From contig JANPLI010000105.1 of assembly GCA_031426455.1 (NCBI GenBank), forward strand, positions 1 to 64,000: a stretch of DNA of 64,000 nt, written 5' to 3'. Below the pieces are notes generated by a model that was given only the letters and a program-made list of their open reading frames with translations, searched no databases and was not told the DNA's origin. The number at the start of each line of letters is the position of its first letter. The stretch's first letter is position 1. Source of the stretch: JANNMJ01 sp031426455. Its GTDB lineage: Bacteria > Bacteroidota > Bacteroidia > Cytophagales > Hymenobacteraceae. The translations under genes and the position numbers were made by a program. This document shows positions 57,373 through 64,000 of this stretch, one piece after another.

Positions 57373-59034
57373 TCAGGTCTGAATCACCCCTACGTTGTAA
57401 GGCCGCGTGATGGGCGCGTGGTTCGCCGCGCTGATGCCTTCCGACAGCACCCGGCGCGTATCGAGCGGGTCGATGATGGCATCGACCCAGATGCGGGCCG
57501 CCGCGTAGTACGGCGAAAGCTGCTCTTCGTAGCCGGCCTTGATGCGGTCGAGCAGCTCCTTCTCCGCTTCCGGCGTGATGGTTTCGCCCTTGCTCTTCAG
57601 CGAGGCTACCTGAATCTGCAACAGCGTGTTGGCCGCCGCTGCGCCGCTCATCACCGCCAGTTGGGCCGTAGGCCAGGCCACGATCAGGCGCGGGTCGTAG
57701 GCCTTGCCGCACATCGCGTAGTTGCCGGCGCCGTAGGAATTGCCCACCAGCACGGTGAACTTGGGCACCACCGAATTGGCCATTGCCGAGACCATCTTCG
57801 CGCCGTCCTTGATAATGCCGTTGTGCTCGGACTGCGAACCAACCATAAACCCGCTCACGTCCTGCACGAACACCAGCGGAATCTTCTTCTGGTTGCAGTT
57901 CATAATGAAGCGTGCGGCCTTGTCGGCGGAGTCGGAGTAGATCACGCCGCCCATCTGCATCCCCGTCTTTTTGGACTTAACAATCTTGCGCTGGTTCGCC
58001 ACGATGCCCACCGCCCAGCCGTCGATGCGGGCCAGGCCGCAGAGCAGCGTCTGGCCGTAGCCTTCCTTGTACTCCTCAAACTCGGAGTTGTCCACGAGGC
58101 GCGCGATGATCTCGCGCATCTCATAGGGCTTCACGCGGTCCGCGGAGAAGACGCCGTACAGCTCCTGGGGGTCGGCGGCGGGCGGGGCGGGCGCGGCGCG
58201 GCTGAACCCGGCTTTCGGCTCCTCACCGAGTTTGTCGAAGATGGCGCGGATACGGTCCAGGGCATCCTGGTCGTTTTTGCACTGATAGTCCGTCACGCCC
58301 GAAATCTGCGAGTGCGTGGTGGCGCCGCCGAGGGTTTCGTTATCGATACTCTCGCCGATGGCCGACTTCACGAGGTACGAACCGGCCAGAAAAACTGACC
58401 CGGAGCCTTCCACGATCAGCGCCTCGTCACTCATAATCGGCAGGTACGCGCCGCCCGCCACGCACGGCCCCATAATGGCGGCGATCTGGATCAGGCCCAT
58501 CCCCGACATCACGGCGTTGTTGCGGAAGATGCGGCCAAAGTGCTCTTTATCCGGGAAAATCTCGTCCTGCATCGGCAGAAATACGCCCGCCGAATCGACC
58601 AGATAGACAATCGGCAAGCGGTTTTCGATGGCGATCTCCTGCGCCCGCAGGTTCTTCTTACCCGTGATCGGGAACCACGCCCCAGCCTTCACGGTGGCGT
58701 CGTTGGCCACCACCACCGCCTGGCGCCCCTGAATCCGACCGATGACCACCACCACGCCGCCGCCGGGGCAGCCGCCGTGCTCGGCGTACATCCCCTCACC
58801 GGCGAGGGCGGCGATTTCCAGCGGCTCGGTGCCTTTATCCAGCAGGTAGGCAATCCGCTCGCGGGCCGTGAGCTTACCCTTGGCGCGGTGGGCGTCGAGG
58901 CGTTTCTGGCCACCGCCAAGGGCCGCTTTTTTCAGGCGTTCGCGGAGTTGGTGGACGAGGAGCTTGTTGGCGTCGTCGTTCTGATTGAAAGCAAGGTCTG
59001 CGACCGCCGGAGCGGCGCCGGCAAGTGCGGCCAT
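57373..59034 (-). CDS. acyl-CoA carboxylase beta subunit (methylcrotonoyl/propionyl-CoA carboxylase type)
   Basis: The 553-residue carboxyltransferase shows KGKLTARERIAYLLDKGT, the acyl-CoA-binding GGCPGGGVVVVIGRIQGR, MGPCVAGGAYLPIMSDEALI and the second-half GFMVGSQSEHNGIIKDGAKM and VGNSYGAGNYAMCGKAYDPR, closest in layout to methylcrotonoyl-CoA carboxylase beta. It transfers carboxyl from biotin to the acyl-CoA; the biotinylated alpha subunit is not in the window. The substrate (leucine pathway versus propionyl) is not certain from sequence alone. Confidence 0.92.
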   Translation of the reverse strand: MAALAGAAPAVADLAFNQNDDANKLLVHQLRERLKKAALGGGQKRLDAHRAKGKLTARERIAYLLDKGTEPLEIAALAGEGMYAEHGGCPGGGVVVVIGRIQGRQAVVVANDATVKAGAWFPITGKKNLRAQEIAIENRLPIVYLVDSAGVFLPMQDEIFPDKEHFGRIFRNNAVMSGMGLIQIAAIMGPCVAGGAYLPIMSDEALIVEGSGSVFLAGSYLVKSAIGESIDNETLGGATTHSQISGVTDYQCKNDQDALDRIRAIFDKLGEEPKAGFSRAAPAPPAADPQELYGVFSADRVKPYEMREIIARLVDNSEFEEYKEGYGQTLLCGLARIDGWAVGIVANQRKIVKSKKTGMQMGGVIYSDSADKAARFIMNCNQKKIPLVFVQDVSGFMVGSQSEHNGIIKDGAKMVSAMANSVVPKFTVLVGNSYGAGNYAMCGKAYDPRLIVAWPTAQLAVMSGAAAANTLLQIQVASLKSKGETITPEAEKELLDRIKAGYEEQLSPYYAAARIWVDAIIDPLDTRRVLSEGISAANHAPITRPYNVGVIQT

Positions 59035-59239
59035 TGAGGTTGATTGGGGGAGTGGGGCAAGCAGAAAAAAGCCGCTCCGGCGCCCGGCGCGGCTCGCACG
59101 AAGGTACGGGCAGGGCGGAAAAGGCGCGGAGCAACCGTTCCCGGCGCACGTTCAGGCTCACCTTCCTGTTGGCCTGCACCGCGAACGCCGTAAGCACCGG
59201 TTTACCTTGTCGTCGCTTCGGCTCCTCCAGCTTTCTATT

Positions 59240-59737
59240 ATGGACGCATCAATTCCGTTTGGCCCGGTTGGGGGTGCCACCAGCCCCAACAGTCTGCGGG
59301 GCAGCGTAGCCGACCCCGGCAGCTTCTTTCTGCAACCCGTACCCAATCAGGCGGAAGCATTCCGGCGAATCCGGCAGGCCCACGCCGGCCTGCCGATCCA
59401 GGCCGTGCGTGAACTGATGACGCTGCTGGAGCTGACCAACGCCGAAACCGCGCGCCTGTTGGCCCTGCCCCTGCGCACCCTCACGCGCCACCTGCGCCAG
59501 GCCGAGCCGCTCGCCCTGGCCCTCGCCCCCGATGAAGCCGAGCGCGTGCTGCTGCTGCGCGAGCTGAGCGCGCGCGGCGCGGCCATCTTCGCCGACCAGG
59601 GCAAGTTCAACCGCTGGCTGCGGCGCCCCCTTCCCGTGCTGGAAAACCAGGCCCCGCTTACGCTGCTCGACACCGCCACGGGCCTGCAACTGGTCGAACA
59701 AGTGCTGGGGCGCCTCGCCTACGGCGTGTATAGCTAA
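59240..59737 (+). CDS. Xre/MbcA/ParS-type antitoxin (DUF2384-like)
   Basis: From ATG 59240 the 165-residue protein has an N-terminal helical part (AEAFRRIRQAHAGLPIQAVR) and an Xre-like domain (LMTLLELTNAETARLLALPL, RTLTRHLRQ). The MbcA/ParS toxin-binding C-terminus contains AIFADQGKFNRWLRRPLPVL and LLDTATGLQLVEQVLGRLAY, then GVYS. Such antitoxins pair with RES-domain toxins that degrade NAD+. The gene directly downstream begins like a RES toxin (MLVYR) but is only 35 codons long, so the toxin seems to be lost. Confidence 0.85.
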   Translation: MDASIPFGPVGGATSPNSLRGSVADPGSFFLQPVPNQAEAFRRIRQAHAGLPIQAVRELMTLLELTNAETARLLALPLRTLTRHLRQAEPLALALAPDEAERVLLLRELSARGAAIFADQGKFNRWLRRPLPVLENQAPLTLLDTATGLQLVEQVLGRLAYGVYS

Positions 59738-59749
59738 CACCCACTGCCG

Positions 59750-59857
59750 ATGCTGGTGTACCGGGTACAGCAACTGGTACTGGATGCGCGGTTGCGGCGT
59801 CAGAAAAAAACCAGCGGGGTTTCGGGCGCGCGCACCATCGTCCGCAAATTCAGCTAA
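59750..59857 (+). pseudogene. possible RES toxin remnant
   Basis: A 35-codon ORF starts MLVYRVQQLVLDARLRRQ, 12 bp after the antitoxin, where a RES toxin normally begins (M-V/I-YR). The rest of the RES fold is missing and the sequence turns basic. It is too short to be active. Confidence 0.4.
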
Positions 59858-59928
59858 GGAAGGCATCCTCCGAGGCCGCGAGCTAGCCGGCGAGCCGCGC
59901 GATTGGGCGCTCTAAACTCTCTACCAGT

Positions 59929-60568
59929 TCAATTTAATGTCGACAATAAAGCCACAAGCTCCGCCTCCAGCTTGTCGAACGAATCCAGCCCCCGCAGGTG
60001 CCCAAACCCTCGCTCCAGAGCCAATTCGGCCAACCGATGCCGCTGCCGGTGAACGCTGAATGATTTTAAGCGCCGCGCGCTCAATCCGCTGGCTTTTTCC
60101 AGCGCCGCAAACAAGACCTTCTTTGCATCCACCATCTCGACGCGCGATTTAGTTGGTAAGTCAAGCGGTTCACGCCCCCACGGATTATTGGCTGCTTCGC
60201 GGATAGCGGCTTCATCTCCCAGCAGCCACGCTTCCGTCATCCGTACCGGAATAATCTTGACGTAAGGCGGAAGCTGGGGAAACGCCTCCATCATCTCGCT
60301 ATCTATGCTGGGCGCTTCGAGCCTCATAAGCTGCGTTTTCCGCGTCATGATGCACAAACAGCACGTTTGCGGGATACAGCCGCCAAGCTGTGCGAAATCG
60401 ATCAACGTTTTTTCTGGGCGGCTGCGGTAGTCGGTCGAGTGCAGCGATAGTCAGCGTGATAATGGTATTGGACGGCAAATGCTCCCGAAACAGCCACTCC
60501 AGAATGGATTTCAGCACCGCGTCTGAGGTACCGTCAGTGACCAGCGTGGCGCTAATCTGCATGACCAT
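59929..60568 (-). pseudogene. frameshifted DUF4276/TOPRIM-like partner of the AAA ATPase
   Basis: The first frame (from ATG 60568) gives ISATLVTDGTSDAVLKSILE and NVLFVHHDAENAAYEARSAQ, the glutamate-less TOPRIM start and the HHDAE acidic motif, then a stop. The other frame continues as MMEAFPQLPPYVKIIPVRMT, EAWLLGDEAAIREAANNPWG and more. Together they make one protein of about 210 residues, so a shift lies near 60300-60335. The gene overlaps the ATPase stop by a few codons. Confidence 0.7.
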
Positions 60569-62027
60569 TCCCAAATAGGGTTAACTGCTCTGGTTCAAGC
60601 TGGGCAGCGATTCTCTTAAAAACCGCTCCGACACTATCCGGCGATTCGTGCTGAGCCGGTGCGGCGTTCAGGTAGTGTAGCAATTTTCCAGGTTGCAATT
60701 CCGCCATCGGACGGCTACCTGTTGTGCGCCAGGTACCTGGCAGCGCGCTAAACCTTACCTGACTGAGCGACCGCCGCCCCGCCTGAATCGCTTGCACCCG
60801 TTCCGCGACCACCAGGCAGTCTTCCGGCACTAATTGCACCACCACGGGCGAATGCGTGGTGATGATCACCTGCCGCAATGGGTTATCATCACCTGCCGTC
60901 AGGTGCGTGTCCGTCGCAATATCCTGCAACAGTTGGAGCACGGCTTCGATCAGTGCCGGGTGAATGCCATTTTCCGGCTCTTCCACGCATAATACACGTC
61001 CCGCTTCCTTGTCTTCACCGATAACGGTGAGCGCAAGAAAGCGCAGCGTTCCGTCCGAAAGCGCCCAAGCGGAGTGGCGGATCCCGCTCCGGTCTTCCAT
61101 TTCCAGACTTAACAATTCGCGCTTTTCGTCACGCTCTACCCGAATGCGCCGCACGTCATCATTCAATTCCGCCAGTCGGCTGCTGACCCGCGCGTAACAG
61201 GCTTCCTGTTCCGCTTTTGTCGTACCCTGCCGCGCCAGGCGGTACAGCGTGGCCGGCAGATGAAGGCCATTGGCCGTCAGGTGCGCCGATACCCCAAACG
61301 AATCGGGCTGGCGCAGCGCCGACAGTTCCAGTTGTAGCAGCTGCCACGACTGCATTTCGCACTTTGCCACCAGCGTAGTACCGGCACCGGCAGCATCGGC
61401 GGCCGACAGTACCGTCCGAGTCAGCGTGGAGGCTTTATAGGTGCGGGACCGCCCACTCGCGCCATCCGCGTGTTGGATTACATAACCTACGTCCTCTTTC
61501 TGTTCCGTGCTGATGTACGGCGCCGTTCGGCGGCCCATTATGACACTTTTACGCCATTCGGCCCGATGCGCAAATCCAAGCGCTTTGCGAGCATCGCCAG
61601 CGTTGATATAAGTTAGTTCCTCTTCCCGAATAACCAGTCGCCCCCGTGTACTAATCACCGAATCGGCCTCATAGCCCAGTACTAACCGATACCGTAGATA
61701 GGTAGTCTGCGCCGTAGCTGGTTGGCCCAAGTCGTCGGTACCAGTCGGCGGAATAATCATTTCAGCCTCAAAATGCATGGTAGCTGCGTGGCCTTCGCCT
61801 GTTTTGGTAAACAGACTTTCAAGGCTGCTATTGCGGCTAATCGGATCTCGCACCGTCAGACCCGCCTCTTGCAAAGAGTCATTCGCCAGATTGCTCAAAA
61901 ACCGAATCGCATCGAACAGATTCGACTTGCCCACGCCATTTGCCCCCGCAAGGCAGGTAAACGGCCCGAAGCTCACTTGAGCATCGACTAGATTCTTGAA
62001 GCCCGAGACAGAAAGGCGTGTCAGCAT
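60552..62027 (-). CDS. OLD-like AAA (ABC-type) ATPase, second copy of the pair
   Basis: The 491-residue protein starts MLTRLSVSGFKNLVDAQVSF with Walker A GANGVGKSN, signature-like ALSDGTLRFLALTVIGE, Walker B VLCVEEPENGIHPALIE and H-loop VIITTHSPVVVQL, the AAA_21 layout. It resembles the ATPase at 35134 in architecture but is not a recent duplicate. Its partner gene downstream overlaps its stop and is frameshifted. It may be an inactivated or partially active defence module. Confidence 0.85.
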   Translation of the reverse strand: MLTRLSVSGFKNLVDAQVSFGPFTCLAGANGVGKSNLFDAIRFLSNLANDSLQEAGLTVRDPISRNSSLESLFTKTGEGHAATMHFEAEMIIPPTGTDDLGQPATAQTTYLRYRLVLGYEADSVISTRGRLVIREEELTYINAGDARKALGFAHRAEWRKSVIMGRRTAPYISTEQKEDVGYVIQHADGASGRSRTYKASTLTRTVLSAADAAGAGTTLVAKCEMQSWQLLQLELSALRQPDSFGVSAHLTANGLHLPATLYRLARQGTTKAEQEACYARVSSRLAELNDDVRRIRVERDEKRELLSLEMEDRSGIRHSAWALSDGTLRFLALTVIGEDKEAGRVLCVEEPENGIHPALIEAVLQLLQDIATDTHLTAGDDNPLRQVIITTHSPVVVQLVPEDCLVVAERVQAIQAGRRSLSQVRFSALPGTWRTTGSRPMAELQPGKLLHYLNAAPAQHESPDSVGAVFKRIAAQLEPEQLTLFGNGHAD

Positions 62028-62424
62028 AAAAGGACGGTAAGGCCCGCCAAGTTACGCGCCAGCCACCGCTACCGCCATCCGCTGTTCCACCCCAACCTGC
62101 CCCACCCGCCCCTGCCGGGTTCGAGTTTGGGGAAAAGGCGCAACCAGCCGTATGGTCGCGCTTGCCAGCAGGCAGCGGCCACGGCAGATTAGCAGGATTT
62201 CAAAGCATCCACCGCCCGCACCTCCGAATTCAGGCGCACCGCCAGCGCCAAGCGCTCTGGCGGGGAATAGCCGCCAACGGCTTTGGGCTTTGCGTTCGGG
62301 CGGGAAATCGAAGCACGAAGCTGATATTATTACTAAATTTAAATTAAAAAAAACTGCTGTTGGATTTTGCACTTCAGTCCACCTGACGCAAAACCCCTGT
62401 TGGCAGTAGTTTTTTACAAAAAAT
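62028..62424. other. gap with a sharp GC-to-AT composition change
   Basis: No gene is supported. A CCGCCAG...CTGGCGG hairpin lies near 62237-62261. From about 62325 on, the sequence turns AT-rich (TTAAATTTAAATT-like), marking the edge of foreign DNA. Confidence 0.5.
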
Positions 62425-62916
62425 TTATTTTTTACTATAAATTGTCAAGTCGCAACTTGACGCAATAATAAACGTGTCACCTGTGTCCGAAAATCCAAAA
62501 GCTCTTAATTCGCAAGCTCCGTCTTTTCCAACAAATATTCTTTCTTTCTTGTCAGGCGAAACTAAATAAATCCGCTTAACCAAATAGTTTTCAAATGGTT
62601 TGTCGTCTGGTTCTGGCTCGGTTGCAATTAGTGTCCAATTGTCTTGTGTTGTTTTGGATAAATTGTCTTCCCCATATAGTCCGCAAGTTTTTATTTCAAC
62701 ATTTTCTAACACGTCAAAGCCAACGATTGAATTTGTCGCTTGGTCAAATTTGTCCCACCAATTCAAGTCGTCATACTGTCGGGCAATTTTTTCTCCTGTC
62801 TTGCAGTTGAAAATTCCTTCTCCTTGTCCCGACAGAACAATTAAAAAATCTTGGTTTGGTGCGTATCCAATATTTTCAAGTCCGCCAATCGCAAAAGTGT
62901 CTTTATGTGTCCACAT
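62425..62916 (-). CDS. AT-rich hypothetical protein
   Basis: The 163-residue protein (MWTHKDTFAIGGLENIGYAP) is made of short beta-like segments with GYAPNQDFLIVLSGQGEGIF, VKRIYLVSPDKKERIFVGKD and ELRAFGFSDTGDTFIIASSC, ending TIYSKK; it could be a small propeller-like or beta-sandwich domain. I recall similar unnamed proteins in Flavobacteriia but cannot assign a function. Its base composition and AT-ending codons are very different from the neighbours, a clear sign of transfer. Confidence 0.6.
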   Translation of the reverse strand: MWTHKDTFAIGGLENIGYAPNQDFLIVLSGQGEGIFNCKTGEKIARQYDDLNWWDKFDQATNSIVGFDVLENVEIKTCGLYGEDNLSKTTQDNWTLIATEPEPDDKPFENYLVKRIYLVSPDKKERIFVGKDGACELRAFGFSDTGDTFIIASSCDLTIYSKK

Positions 62917-63321
62917 ACGGTCTGTCTAAAATTACTGCCAACATCCCGATAGACGCAACTCTTCCCCCAGTGCGAGTTGCGTTTATTTCTTCAATAGTAC
63001 GCAGGCGGCTTGCGTTTACCGTTCCCCAGCCGGTCAGTAAACGTAACTGCTCTACAGTTGCTCTACTAATCGCCCGTTCGCAGCCAGTTGCGGCAAGCAG
63101 CTTACGCTCGTTTATCTGCTGCCGGCTCTACGCCGCTGGTGTCGAACTCCTGCCTGCGCCCCTGATTGGGTTTCCATTTCCCGGCGTCTGCGAAAACCAG
63201 GAACAACCTTGTTCCCGGTTTCTCCGAAAGGCAGAAAACGGGAACACTACCCGGTGCCAGATGGGGTGCGGCGACTTCCGTACGCGCTCTTCGGGAGGGG
63301 TTAGTGGCGCCGGTAGCGCCC
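62917..63321. other. non-coding gap with hairpins
   Basis: CGCAACTC (62954-62961) pairs with GAGTTGCG (62974-62981) and is followed by TTTATTTCTT. CCnGGAACAA/TTGTTCCnGG forms another hairpin (63198-63219). No coding frame is supported; GC content returns to normal near 63150. Confidence 0.5.
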
Positions 63322-63726
63322 CTAGTGCGCGTGGTGCAGATCCAGCTTCCAGACTTCGCGGCGCTCCTTGCCCACGGTCACGAGGAGGCGGGGCGGGTTG
63401 GGCACCAGTACGAGGTGGGCCTTCTTGCCGGCGTACTCCTCCGAGTCGATCCAGACGCCTTCCTTGCTGCCGATTTCCTCGGTTTTCACGGCGTTCGGCA
63501 GGTAGGAGGTGGGCAGCAGCACGTCCGAGTCGGAGCGCAGCTTGCGGTGGGCGGCTTCCAGGACTTCCTCCAGAAAATCGCCGTAGGTTTCGTTGAAGGC
63601 GTCTTCGAGGTCGTGGAGTTCTTCTTCCACGTCGTCGTAGCGCGTATCGTCGTAGGCCAGGCCGGTCAGCTCACTCTTTTTGGTGATGATCTGGACCAGC
63701 GTGGCATTCAGTTCGGTGAGGCTCAT
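63322..63726 (-). CDS. conserved hypothetical acidic protein
   Basis: The 134-residue product starts MSLTELNATLVQIITKKSEL with an acidic helical half (YDDVEEELHDLEDAFNETYG, DFLEEVLEAAHRKL). A beta-rich half follows with KTEEIGSKEGVWIDSEEYAG and RLLVTVGKERREVWKLDLHH. It is probably a small cytosolic protein conserved in Cytophagales, of unknown function. The stop lies after the HHAH tail. Its GC content equals the bulk genome. Confidence 0.7.
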   Translation of the reverse strand: MSLTELNATLVQIITKKSELTGLAYDDTRYDDVEEELHDLEDAFNETYGDFLEEVLEAAHRKLRSDSDVLLPTSYLPNAVKTEEIGSKEGVWIDSEEYAGKKAHLVLVPNPPRLLVTVGKERREVWKLDLHHAH

Positions 63727-63886
63727 TATTCGGTTCGGGAATTACGGGCGGGCCGACTGGTGCGCGGCTCCGCTGAATCCGGCCGCAAGTTAGGGCGCGG
63801 CGCGGGCTGGCGCTATCAGAGAAGCGGTTTTTAGGGGCGGGCGCCGGGCATCCGGACCAGGCGCTTTCCGCGCCGCGCCGCCGCCG

Positions 63887-63894
63887 TACTTTTG
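63887..63894 (+). promoter_or_regulatory. Bacteroidota -7 promoter box for the last gene
   Basis: TACTTTTG matches TAnnTTTG, 72 bp before the ATG at 63967. Confidence 0.6.
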
Positions 63895-63966
63895 ACTTGG
63901 CAGCCACCCCGTGACCGAAGCTGCCGTACTGCTTCTTTCCGTTTACCCCCCAAATCAATCGTCCCA

Positions 63967-64000
63967 ATGAGCCAATCCGCCGTTATGCCTACCCTAGCGC
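63967..64000 (+). CDS. start of a gene cut by the right edge
   Basis: ATG 63967 begins MSQSAVMPTLA and runs out of the window. A TAnnTTTG box upstream supports a real start. The product cannot be identified from eleven residues. Confidence 0.5.
   Translation, partial: MSQSAVMPTLA

Noticed and set aside
62856..63834. Open frames covering the gap and the gene at 63322
   Set aside because: They lie opposite the conserved minus-strand gene and in hairpin-rich DNA, with no protein family resemblance.

Overview
The window is high-GC chromosomal DNA of a member of Bacteroidota, most probably Cytophagales/Hymenobacteraceae (Hymenobacter-like). The evidence is the TAnnTTTG promoter boxes typical of the phylum, a type IX secretion protein (PorQ), type IX C-terminal sorting domains, a TamL-like lipoprotein barrel, TonB-dependent uptake, and frequent TTG starts without strong Shine-Dalgarno sites. 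There is one tRNA, tRNA-Thr(TGT). I see no rRNA, CRISPR array, prophage or replication origin.

Layout. 1-2568: a TonB receptor (cut by the left edge) with an HMA metal-binding partner. 2628-8334: glycosyltransferase, NUDIX, Maf, TamL and a SpoU methyltransferase. 8491-13014: a porin, then a DUF4386 protein with a two-component pair. 13058-14017: phenylalanine hydroxylase behind a Phe-rich leader ORF and an intrinsic terminator. 14341-21007: HslU, PorQ, a low-GC OGG-fold-like gene and RecQ. 21147-22998: a beta-propeller type IX cargo whose sorting domain is out of frame. 23128-26069: a PAS histidine kinase and a CheY-like regulator. 26451-28532: GyrB. 28728-33703: a GH1 glycosidase divergent from galM-galK-galT (Leloir pathway). 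34511-36450: an ATPase + TOPRIM (DUF4276-like) pair resembling OLD/PARIS-type defence modules. 36485-41407: an O-acyltransferase locus (MBOAT plus two SGNH hydrolases) carrying palindromic REP-like repeats. 41678-46550: lipoprotein, PdxH, YqgE and a large DUF349 protein. 46624-47630: tRNA-Thr and insertion-sequence debris. 47886-50366: a histidine kinase, an orphan antitoxin and gene remnants beside lepA. 50429-59034: lepA, pirin, S24-type repressor, YihY, lipid kinase, SirB1-like protein and acyl-CoA carboxylase beta. 59240-63000: an accessory stretch with an orphan Xre/MbcA/ParS antitoxin, a second ATPase + TOPRIM pair whose TOPRIM gene is frameshifted, and an AT-rich gene.

The most unusual feature is a recurring class of small intergenic structures at about a dozen places. 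Each is made of short tandem units, usually 7 or 8 nt, most often as a G/T-rich array followed by an A/C-rich array that is roughly its reverse complement. The unit differs from site to site, but the architecture and period recur. At several sites (maf, galM, galK, the OmpR-type regulator, porQ, recQ, the S24 gene) the stop codon and the last codons of the upstream gene lie inside the array, and one array sits in frame inside the MBOAT gene. The palindromic REP-like family in the MBOAT/SGNH locus similarly supplies or abuts start and stop codons.
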